From Taishania sp965247975 (lineage in GTDB: Bacteria > Bacteroidota > Bacteroidia > Flavobacteriales_D > Crocinitomicaceae), in the NCBI GenBank assembly GCA_965247975.1, contig OZ252050.1, positions 620,001 through 684,000 of the forward strand: 64,000 nucleotides of DNA, written 5' to 3'. Shown one piece after another: positions 21,250 through 28,470 of this stretch. The translations under genes were made by a program, and so were the position numbers. The notes beneath the pieces were generated by a model. It ran no database searches. It saw only the letters and a program-made list of their open reading frames with translations, and was not told the origin of the DNA. Position 1 is the stretch's first letter; the number at the start of each line of letters is the position of its first letter.

Positions 21250-21912
21250 TTATTCAATTTTATAACTAAAACCAATCGTTAGCACATGACGTTGTTTAGG
21301 GTAGTTGTTTTTGTCGAACAACTCACGATCAAATAAATATCCTAGGCTAATTTTTAAGGGATCTGAAACTTCAATGTCTGTGCCAAGAGTAAATCTCATT
21401 TTATAGAAATACGGATTGTATCGTTCTAAGCTATAAAAAAGTTCGGCTCCTATGTAAGGTGCAAATGCAGTTTTCTTGATGTCATATTGTAATTCTGGTT
21501 TGAATCGCAACGTATTTGACACCGATTGTTGATAGCCATAATCTCTATTCCAAGTTGAAAAATCGTATTGATAGCGCAAACGCACAGCAGCGTCAAGATT
21601 TTTGATAAGTTCTTTTTCAAAGTTCGCATTCAGTAAAAACCGATGAGAAGGTTGATAGTTTGTGTATGAATCTTTATCAAGACTGAAGCGATAATCAAAA
21701 GACGGTCTAAACCATTTGGTGAGTTTGTATTTTACACCTGCTTGAATATAAAATCGCTCAATATTATTAGGACCAAATCGGTTGGTTACTTCTGCTTGCC
21801 AACCCAATTTATCAGTTATTTTCCCTTTAACACCTAGTTCTATCCAAATATTATTTGAAGATTGACCTAACAAGCAAAAGGGAAAAAGAGCAATTAAGAA
21901 AATGCCTTTCAT
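21250..21912 (-). CDS. DUF2490 family outer-membrane beta-barrel protein
   Basis: A signal peptide (KGIFLIALFPFCLLGQ) is followed by about 200 residues of alternating strands with many Tyr, Phe and Trp: FRPSFDYRFSLDKDSY, AAVRLRYQYDFSTWNRD, PYIGAELFYSLERY and KISLGYLFDRELFD. The last residues HVLTIGFSYKIE look like a closing barrel strand. This matches DUF2490, of unknown function. ATG 21912 lies just after the upstream stop; an in-frame ATG at 21927 would overlap it. Probably cotranscribed with the lipoprotein gene upstream. Confidence 0.82.
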   Translation of the reverse strand: MKGIFLIALFPFCLLGQSSNNIWIELGVKGKITDKLGWQAEVTNRFGPNNIERFYIQAGVKYKLTKWFRPSFDYRFSLDKDSYTNYQPSHRFLLNANFEKELIKNLDAAVRLRYQYDFSTWNRDYGYQQSVSNTLRFKPELQYDIKKTAFAPYIGAELFYSLERYNPYFYKMRFTLGTDIEVSDPLKISLGYLFDRELFDKNNYPKQRHVLTIGFSYKIE

Positions 21913-21913
21913 C

Positions 21914-22312
21914 TTAATCGCGCACATTTATTGTTCCAAGGTTTACAGTTCCTTTTTTATCCTTTTTATCAATGGCGATTTGCTTTGTAATCACAGATTT
22001 TCCACTAGCCGCAGAAGTGTTTTTTTCATAAAGGAAAACAGTGTAATTTCCAGGTTGTAAATTTCTAAATTCAAATGTTCCATCGTAGCTTGAACTGATT
22101 TTGTCATCGTAAAAAGTGCTGTTATTACCATATATGATGTATAAATCCTGATCAAACAATGGATATTCAGTAATTAATACGCCCGCTCCATTGAATTTTT
22201 GGCCATTAAGTGTTCCAGATATTGTTGCTCCGCCTCCTTCTCCTTCAACTTTTTTACATGAAACAAAAAAAGAAAGAGCAATGAAAAATAAGAAATAAGA
22301 AATTGATTTCAT
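21914..22312 (-). CDS. small lipoprotein with carboxypeptidase-regulatory-like domain
   Basis: Signal peptide with lipobox FFVSC (Cys19) and 113 further residues. The mature part, TISGTLNGQKFNGAGVLI ... YDGTFEFRNLQPGNYTVFLYE, is the pattern of a CarboxypepD_reg/SpaA-like beta sandwich. Such domains serve as adaptors or adhesion modules; no specific role can be given. It is followed two bases later by the DUF2490 gene. Confidence 0.78.
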   Translation of the reverse strand: MKSISYFLFFIALSFFVSCKKVEGEGGGATISGTLNGQKFNGAGVLITEYPLFDQDLYIIYGNNSTFYDDKISSSYDGTFEFRNLQPGNYTVFLYEKNTSAASGKSVITKQIAIDKKDKKGTVNLGTINVRD

Positions 22313-22429
22313 TTTTTTTAATTTTTTTTTGATAAATGTACAACTAAAACTGTTTTCTACTCGTCTTATTGTTAATTATTTATTAATATTACGTCCCGTT
22401 ATACTTATTTTTTGAAAATACTCGAAGTT

Positions 22430-23755
22430 ATGAAACATTTAGTTATAGCTGCTTTTTTACTTTTTTTCTTTGCTGATGCAAATGCACAGATTGTGATTAA
22501 CGAATATTCTTGTTCAAACATGAATGGCATCACTGATGCGTATGGTGAAAGAGAAGATTGGGTTGAGTTATACAATGCAACTGCTGCACCAGTGGATCTT
22601 ACAGGTTGGTATTTGTCTGAGCGATCTGGCAATTTAACTAAATGGCAAATCCCAAGCGGTTCTGTTCCTGCAAATGGTTTTTTGGTGTATTACCCAACTG
22701 GAAGAAACACAGTTAATGGAACTGAACTTCATCCAAATTTTAATTTAAAACAAACAAGGGATGATTGGATTATTTTAACCAATGATTTAGGGAATGTAGT
22801 TGATTCAATTTTTATTCAGCATCGAACCAAAGCTGACCACTCAGTGGGTAGACAAACAAATGGTTCTGTTACTTGGAAATTATTCACAACTCCAACTCCT
22901 GGGGCAAGTAATACAGGGGCTGTAAATTTTTACACACCAAAACCTGTTATGTCTTTAGCTCCTGGTTTCTATGCTGGGAATCAAACGGTAACTATCACTT
23001 GCGCTGATCCAACAGCTCAAATAAGATATACAACAAATGGTTCCGTCCCAATTACGACTTCTACATTGTACACTGGACCGATTTCTATTTCGGCAACAAC
23101 AGTGCTTAGGGCTGTTGCTTTTAGTACAGAACTGCCGAGTTTTACAGAGACAAATACCTATTTCATTAACGTAAATCATACTGTTTCTGTTGTTTCTGTA
23201 TCTGGAGCAGGAGTGGCTACTTTGCTCAACGGTACTCAAAATAACCCGCAAGGGGCGTTCGAATTATTTGAAGATGATGGAACTTTTATTGATGAAGGTG
23301 AAGGCTCATTTAACGAACATGGAAATGATTCTTGGGCCTATGATCAGCGTGGTTTTGACTTTATTATGAGGGATCAATTTGGTTACAATCATGAATTACA
23401 ACATCAAATTTTCCCAGACAAGGATCGCGAAGATTTTCAGCGTTTAATCCTAAAACCAGGGGCAAGTGATAACTATCCTTTCGAAAGCGATGGTGCGCAT
23501 ATTCGTGATGCATATATTCATACTTTATCGATTCGAGCAGATTTGAAACTGGATGAACGTACTTGGAGACCTTGTGTCGTTTACTTAAATGGTCAATATT
23601 GGGGTGTATATGAAATTCGTGAAAAGGCAGATGATCATGATTACACAGACCACTATTTTCAACAAGACAAATATAATTTGCAATATTTGAAAACTTGGGT
23701 GGAACATGGCAAGAATATGGTGCTCCAAATGCACAACCAGACTGGAATGCGTTGA
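22430..23755 (+). CDS. N-terminal fragment: lamin-tail, chitobiase-like and part of CotH domain
   Basis: A signal peptide (HLVIAAFLLFFFADANAQ) is followed by a lamin-tail domain at about residues 20-135 (INEYSCSN, DWVELYN, LTGWYLSE). A chitobiase/FN3-like domain at about 160-235 has IRYTTNGSVP. The first half of a CotH kinase-like domain starts at about 255 (RGFDFIMRDQFG, RDAYIHTLSIRADL, VVYLNGQYWGVYEIREKAD). The last 19 or so residues before the stop are out of frame and do not fit the family. ATG 22430 is the start; an upstream in-frame TTG (22412) is weaker. Confidence 0.8.
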   Translation: MKHLVIAAFLLFFFADANAQIVINEYSCSNMNGITDAYGEREDWVELYNATAAPVDLTGWYLSERSGNLTKWQIPSGSVPANGFLVYYPTGRNTVNGTELHPNFNLKQTRDDWIILTNDLGNVVDSIFIQHRTKADHSVGRQTNGSVTWKLFTTPTPGASNTGAVNFYTPKPVMSLAPGFYAGNQTVTITCADPTAQIRYTTNGSVPITTSTLYTGPISISATTVLRAVAFSTELPSFTETNTYFINVNHTVSVVSVSGAGVATLLNGTQNNPQGAFELFEDDGTFIDEGEGSFNEHGNDSWAYDQRGFDFIMRDQFGYNHELQHQIFPDKDREDFQRLILKPGASDNYPFESDGAHIRDAYIHTLSIRADLKLDERTWRPCVVYLNGQYWGVYEIREKADDHDYTDHYFQQDKYNLQYLKTWVEHGKNMVLQMHNQTGMR

Positions 23756-25428
23756 GAACTTTTATTCAGAATAACAATATGGGGGTTGCTGCGAATTTTA
23801 ACTATGTTGATTCCCTGTATAATTGGGAGTCACTTTGTGATTACTTTATGATTAACTCCCATACAGTAAACAAGGATTGGTTAAATTGGAATACTGCATG
23901 GTGGAGAGGAATGGATCCGAATGGCGACAAGAAAAAATGGCGCTATACACTATGGGATATGGATGCAACTTTTGGACATTATATAAATTATACTGGTATT
24001 CCTGAAATAGGTCCAGATGCTGACCCTTGTAACGCAGAAAACTTGCCAAATCCAGGAGGACAAGGTCATACTCAGATTCTACAAAAATTGATTTTGGAGA
24101 ATGAACAAGTGAATCAATATTACATTGCTCGATACATCGACTTAATGAATACATATTTTTCTTGTGATTACTTATTGCCTCTACTCGATAGTATGGTTGC
24201 AGAAATTCAACCTGAAATGGCTGCACATTGCGCGAAATGGGGAGGTAATGTGGCGCAATGGCAAGGAAATGTTCAAGACATGCGTGACTTTATTGAAGAC
24301 AGATGTGTGGAATTAACACAAGGTTTGATTGATTGTTACACATTAACAGGTCCTTTTCAAGTAGTGTTCGATGTTTCGCCTGTTTCTAGTGGTGAAATTA
24401 AAGTCAATTCGCAATGGGCACCTACATATCCATGGACAACTGAGTATTTTGGTGGCATTAACACGAATGTTATTGCACAAGCATTACCTGGTTTTACTTT
24501 TGATCATTGGGAGTATACCATAGGACCAATGTCTAATGCTATTACTGAAGATACCAATAGCATGGATATTAATAATATTGAAAATATCACAGCAGTGTTT
24601 TTACCAGACAATCCTGACTTGGATGGTGATGGAATTTTAAATGTGGATGAGGCAACTTATGGAACTGATCCAAATGATGCTGACTCAGACGATGATGGAA
24701 TAAATGATGGCGTTGAAGTTGCAAATGGATCAGATCCTATGGATCCTTGTGATCCAAATGATGATGATTGTGATGATGATGGTGATGGATTAACGAACCT
24801 TCAAGAAGCAAATTTAAATACAGACCCAAATAATCCAGATACAGATGGTGATGGAGTTAATGACGGTGATGAAGTTACCAACGGTTCAGACCCTCTTAAT
24901 TTCTGTGATCCAGATGACTCGGCTCCTGAATGTAACATTGACACAGATGGTGATGGAGTTTTGGATATTCGTGAAAATTTGGATGGTACTAATCCTAACA
25001 ATCCATGTTCTTATCTTATTAGTTCGGTTACGGAAACCATTTTATCCGTGGCTGATTGTGATGACGATGGTTATCCTGACGCAACTGAAGTTTCAGTTGG
25101 ATCTAATCCGTTTGACCCTTGTAGTCCGGTGGCGGCAGGAATTAACTGTACAGTTGGTATGTTTGTTCCAAGTGGATTCTCTCCAGATGGAGATGGTGAA
25201 GAGGAAACGCTAAAACTAATTATTGGTACGAATGTATTTTCTTTTGTCTTCACAGTTTATGACCGTTGGGGCAATTTAATGGTGAAAACAACAAATAAAG
25301 ACTTTGAGTGGAATGGAGATTACAACGGTACGAAAGTGAACACAGGTATTTATGCTTATATTCTTGAAGTAAAATACAACGATGGCTCAGCTGAATTGAA
25401 ATCTGGTAATATTACTGTTATTCGTTAG
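23695..25428 (+). CDS. C-terminal fragment: CotH remainder, TSP3 repeats, T9SS type B sorting domain
   Basis: This frame opens within the previous one and has no good start codon of its own, so it is probably not translated independently. It holds the end of the CotH domain (residues 1-205, with KWRYTLWDMDATFGHY), a short beta domain like an InlB B-repeat (about 220-290, GFTFDHWEYT), Ca2+-binding thrombospondin-type-3 repeats (about 295-475, LDGDGILN, DSDDDGINDG, DTDGDGVNDG), and a gliding-motility-associated C-terminal domain (about 485-577, FVPSGFSPDGDG, YDRWGNLMV, GIYAYILEV). The last marks T9SS export by the type B route. It is followed directly by the PorP/SprF gene. Confidence 0.8.
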   Translation: MGGTWQEYGAPNAQPDWNALRTFIQNNNMGVAANFNYVDSLYNWESLCDYFMINSHTVNKDWLNWNTAWWRGMDPNGDKKKWRYTLWDMDATFGHYINYTGIPEIGPDADPCNAENLPNPGGQGHTQILQKLILENEQVNQYYIARYIDLMNTYFSCDYLLPLLDSMVAEIQPEMAAHCAKWGGNVAQWQGNVQDMRDFIEDRCVELTQGLIDCYTLTGPFQVVFDVSPVSSGEIKVNSQWAPTYPWTTEYFGGINTNVIAQALPGFTFDHWEYTIGPMSNAITEDTNSMDINNIENITAVFLPDNPDLDGDGILNVDEATYGTDPNDADSDDDGINDGVEVANGSDPMDPCDPNDDDCDDDGDGLTNLQEANLNTDPNNPDTDGDGVNDGDEVTNGSDPLNFCDPDDSAPECNIDTDGDGVLDIRENLDGTNPNNPCSYLISSVTETILSVADCDDDGYPDATEVSVGSNPFDPCSPVAAGINCTVGMFVPSGFSPDGDGEEETLKLIIGTNVFSFVFTVYDRWGNLMVKTTNKDFEWNGDYNGTKVNTGIYAYILEVKYNDGSAELKSGNITVIR

Positions 25429-25432
25429 AACC

Positions 25433-26470
25433 ATGAATAGATTACTTTATATCGGACTTATATTAAATTGCTTTAGTGGGTTTGCTCAAGACTTGCATTT
25501 TACACAGACGGCACAAACACCAACTTTAATCAACCCTGGAGCATGTGCTGTTTTCAATGGTTGGGAACGTTTTATTGTGAATCATCGAAATCAATGGTTG
25601 GGCGCAAATACTCAATTCATGACAACTAATATTTCGGCAGAAATGGCGGCATTCAAACCAGATATGAATGATCGAGCTCATTTGGGTATTGGGGTTCAGT
25701 TTTTTAACGATGTTGGTGGAGATTCAAAATTTGGTCACAGACAGGGTTCATTAACGTTGAATGCAATTCTACCGATGGGAGGAAATGGTCATACAATTGG
25801 TGTTGGGCTTCAAGGTGGTGTAGGAAATCGTTCGGCTAATGCTGCGAGTCTTGATTATAGATCGCAGTGGGATGGTGAGAAGTTTGATAAACTTGTTTTA
25901 ACTGGTGATATGAATAAGTTAGGTAGTTTCACTTATATTGACGCAAGCACTGGTGTTTATTATGTTTATGATGGATCACAGAGTACTTTTCAAGGTAAAA
26001 ATAACTTAAAGGTACAAGCTGGTGTATCGGCTTACCATGTAAATGCACCAAAATTTAAATTTTCAAATGGCACTACAGCAGAACAATTACACCGTAAATA
26101 TGTTGGATTAGTTGGTGTTACGGCAGATATTGGTACTTCAGCATTAACAATTGACGCAAATGCTGTACAAACGATTCAGGGCACTCATTTCCAAACACTT
26201 TTTGGCGCAATGCTGCGTTATCGCTTTGAAGAAGGAACGTATGTAACAGGTAACTCGCAAGAATCATTCATTGGACTAGGCTTATACACAAGATGGAAAG
26301 ATGCAATTATGCCATCCATTCTAATTGATTGGAAGAGTTTTCAATTTGGAATATCCTACGATATTACAATTTCCAAGCTTAGAAATGCTTATAGAGGTGG
26401 TTCTTTAGAGTTTTCGCTTTCTTATTCGACTCGAAATACTGCTTTATTTAAGGGGCGTGGTCGGTTTTGA
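25433..26470 (+). CDS. PorP/SprF family T9SS outer-membrane protein
   Basis: A signal peptide is followed by DLHFTQTAQTPTLINPGACA, the typical PorP/SprF start, and HRNQWLGAN. The rest is a beta-barrel pattern, with GIGVQFFNDVGGD and HTIGVGLQGG, ending in LEFSLSYSTR near the terminus. These proteins work with the T9SS to export or anchor particular type B cargoes, as SprF does for SprB. It starts four bases after the CotH-type cargo gene, so it is the likely partner. It overlaps the convergent small gene by 27 bases. Confidence 0.92.
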   Translation: MNRLLYIGLILNCFSGFAQDLHFTQTAQTPTLINPGACAVFNGWERFIVNHRNQWLGANTQFMTTNISAEMAAFKPDMNDRAHLGIGVQFFNDVGGDSKFGHRQGSLTLNAILPMGGNGHTIGVGLQGGVGNRSANAASLDYRSQWDGEKFDKLVLTGDMNKLGSFTYIDASTGVYYVYDGSQSTFQGKNNLKVQAGVSAYHVNAPKFKFSNGTTAEQLHRKYVGLVGVTADIGTSALTIDANAVQTIQGTHFQTLFGAMLRYRFEEGTYVTGNSQESFIGLGLYTRWKDAIMPSILIDWKSFQFGISYDITISKLRNAYRGGSLEFSLSYSTRNTALFKGRGRF

Positions 26471-26713
26471 TTTTTGCTGAAACAATTGCTTGAACAAACG
26501 AACGATCCTCTTTCTGAATAAAAGAAGTATTAAAATGTAAGGAATTGCCATAAGGTATAATATTCCCCCGTTGATTCCTGAGCCAAAAGACCCTTCGTCT
26601 AATTCACTTCCCTGTTCTGCAACAAGTTTGCATTGAGAACAGCCTTGTCCATAAAGTTCTAATCCTACGAATAGAACCGCACAAATCAGCAAAAAAATTC
26701 TTACTATTTTCAT
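26444..26713 (-). CDS. small conserved membrane protein with Cys-x-x-Cys motif
   Basis: An 89-residue protein: a signal/anchor segment (IVRIFLLICAVLFVGLELYG), then GCSQCKLVAE, then GINGGILYLMAIPYILILLLF as a second membrane helix and a basic tail. Similar short proteins with a CxxC near the N terminus and the GILYLM-x-PY string occur in Bacteroidota (from memory), with unknown function. The CxxC might be redox active or bind metal. Its 3' end overlaps the PorP/SprF gene on the other strand. Confidence 0.7.
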   Translation of the reverse strand: MKIVRIFLLICAVLFVGLELYGQGCSQCKLVAEQGSELDEGSFGSGINGGILYLMAIPYILILLLFRKRIVRLFKQLFQQKSKPTTPLK

Positions 26714-26837
26714 GAAACAAATTTAGTTATTATTATGAAATGTATATTAGGCGATAAGCAAAAGATACATTTTATTAGTTGGTTATCACTCTTTACTCTA
26801 TCATGAAGCCCTTAGCTCGATTAATTAAAAATTCGTA

Positions 26838-26845
26838 TAAATTTG
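26838..26845 (+). promoter_or_regulatory. -7 box TAAATTTG four bases before a start codon
   Basis: An exact TAnnTTTG ending four bases before ATG 26850. At the ideal 19-base spacing the bases are TTA instead of TTG (26812-26814 is the nearest). A transcript from it would start at or next to the ATG. Confidence 0.55.
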
Positions 26846-26849
26846 TACT

Positions 26850-27878
26850 ATGAAATACGTTCGATTTATTTACCCAGTTCTTGTCCTTTTGGTTATTATC
26901 AATTCATCTTGCAATGAAAATGAACCTGCAGTAGTCAAAGCAAATGCCAAGAACATTGATAGCCTACTTCAGGTTTATCCAGATAGTGTGCCTTTGCTTT
27001 TATTTCGTGGACATTTGAAGCTTGATGACATGAATTTTCAAGACGCCCTTGCGGATGCTGCCAAGGCTTTTAGATTAGATAGCATGAATTTGGATGCACG
27101 CTTATTGTACGCACAAGTTCAAAACAATAAACCAGAACGTTCTGTCGCGGATGTTGCTATTGCGCAGCGCCATTTTAAGTACATTGTTTCAAAACAGCCT
27201 AAAAATACGGATGCACTCGTTCAACTTGCTACTACTTATGGCTTTCAACGTGATTTTGAAAATGCTTTTCTGTACGTTGACCGTGCTTTGCGCATTGATC
27301 CAAGAAAAAGAGATGCATACGTTTTTAAAGGAAGTATGTTTTTAGTAATGGAGCGCGTTGACTTAGCAAAATCTTCCTATGAAACAGCCATACAACAAGA
27401 TCCAAAGTTTTTTGAAGGATATTTGCGATTAGGCGCTATCTATGAATCTGAGAATGATCCAATTTGTTTAGAGTATTACACCACAGCGCATAAATTGGAG
27501 CCGAAAAATCCAGATGGACTTTACGCTCTCGCGTTTGCACATCAGTCTTTGGGAAATTATGCGCAAGCAAAGGAAAATTACCGTAAAATGATTCGTGATG
27601 AATCAAATGATTACTATGTTTCAAGGGGACTTTTTCAAATTGGGTATATTCAACAGTTTTTTGATAATAGTCTGGATAGTGCTATTTATTATTACAACAG
27701 CGCGACTGAAACGGATGCAGCATATGTCGAGGCATTTCACAATTTGGGATTGTGCTTTGAAGAAAAAGGAAATAAGGAATCTGCTTTAAAATATTATTCT
27801 AAAGCGCTCAAATTAAATCCTGATTTTCAGTTGTCCAGAGATGCTGTTGAAAAATACAGACCAAAGTATGACCTTTAA
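26850..27878 (+). CDS. TPR-repeat lipoprotein
   Basis: Lipobox IINSSC (Cys21), then a helical protein of 342 residues made of about eight TPR units, for example NFQDALADAAKAFRLDSMNL, FENAFLYVDRALRIDPRKRD, YAQAKENYRKMI and GNKESALKYYSKALKLNPDF. TPR scaffolds bind other proteins, and this one faces the periplasm. It overlaps the next gene by 11 bases (ATGACCTTTAA), suggesting coupling. It is not clearly any named Gld or Por component. Confidence 0.82.
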   Translation: MKYVRFIYPVLVLLVIINSSCNENEPAVVKANAKNIDSLLQVYPDSVPLLLFRGHLKLDDMNFQDALADAAKAFRLDSMNLDARLLYAQVQNNKPERSVADVAIAQRHFKYIVSKQPKNTDALVQLATTYGFQRDFENAFLYVDRALRIDPRKRDAYVFKGSMFLVMERVDLAKSSYETAIQQDPKFFEGYLRLGAIYESENDPICLEYYTTAHKLEPKNPDGLYALAFAHQSLGNYAQAKENYRKMIRDESNDYYVSRGLFQIGYIQQFFDNSLDSAIYYYNSATETDAAYVEAFHNLGLCFEEKGNKESALKYYSKALKLNPDFQLSRDAVEKYRPKYDL

Positions 27879-28470
27879 CCAAAGGCAGAATTTTAAAAGT
27901 ATAGCAGATGCTGTGATTCCATTGTTGGGATTTTTTGCATGGAATTGGAGTATTTATTTTATTTTTCTTTTTTACATTTTAGATTTAATTACGCGCGAGG
28001 TAATTTTCCATCTCAAAGCAAGAAAAATCAATGATTTTCAAAAAACACCAAGAATTGAATATGGAAAACAAAAATCATTTGGCCTGGCTTTGATGATAAT
28101 CATAATTTTAATGATGCATCTTGTTTCTTGGTTACTCAATCCAAAAATTGAATTTGTACACGAAATTATTTCATTTTTGACATACACAGAGATGGGAATT
28201 CCTCAAGGTTTTATTTTAGTTCCGCTAGTAGCACTAGCTGGTTATATGCAGTTTAAAACTGAATTTGTTCTTCCTGAGATGTTTAAAAAAATGACAATTC
28301 AGAATTTACTAACACAACATGTTCGCAGTTCTTTATACTTGGTTTTACTTGGATTATTTATTTTGGTAATTTCATTTTTTGTGAAAAACAATCAATGGTT
28401 GATACTCGTATTAATCGTGTTTTCACAAATGATTTTTCAGTTTTTCGCAAATACCAAGAAGAATCATTGA
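27868..28470 (+). CDS. polytopic membrane protein, hypothetical
   Basis: About 200 residues and five membrane helices (AWNWSIYFIFLFYILDLI, GLALMIIIILMMHLVSWLL, QGFILVPLVALAGYM, SSLYLVLLGLFILVISFF, LILVLIVFSQMIFQFF). No family was recognised. ATG 27868 overlaps the TPR lipoprotein gene. The 3' end overlaps the convergent DUF5060 gene by seven bases. Confidence 0.7.
   Translation: MTFNQRQNFKSIADAVIPLLGFFAWNWSIYFIFLFYILDLITREVIFHLKARKINDFQKTPRIEYGKQKSFGLALMIIIILMMHLVSWLLNPKIEFVHEIISFLTYTEMGIPQGFILVPLVALAGYMQFKTEFVLPEMFKKMTIQNLLTQHVRSSLYLVLLGLFILVISFFVKNNQWLILVLIVFSQMIFQFFANTKKNH

Larger units (their letters stand above)
22430..25428 (+). pseudogene. CotH-type T9SS cargo gene interrupted by one-base frameshift
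   Basis: Two overlapping frames encode the two parts of one protein. In frame 1 the sequence reads ...YNLQYLKTW then VEHGKNMV... and stops at 23755. In frame 2 it continues GGTWQEYGAPNAQPDWNALR, the natural CotH continuation. Adding one G to the GGG run at 23697-23699 gives LKTWGGTWQEYG and an open frame of 999 residues: signal peptide, lamin-tail domain, chitobiase-like domain, CotH domain, TSP3 repeats and T9SS type B sorting domain. The cause could be a real mutation, phase variation or a base-calling error. The domains downstream show no further decay, which favours an error or a recent event. Confidence 0.85.

Noticed and set aside
23695..25428. The C-terminal half of the CotH gene as an independent gene
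   Set aside because: It starts inside a domain with no proper start codon or ribosome site; it is the continuation of the previous frame.
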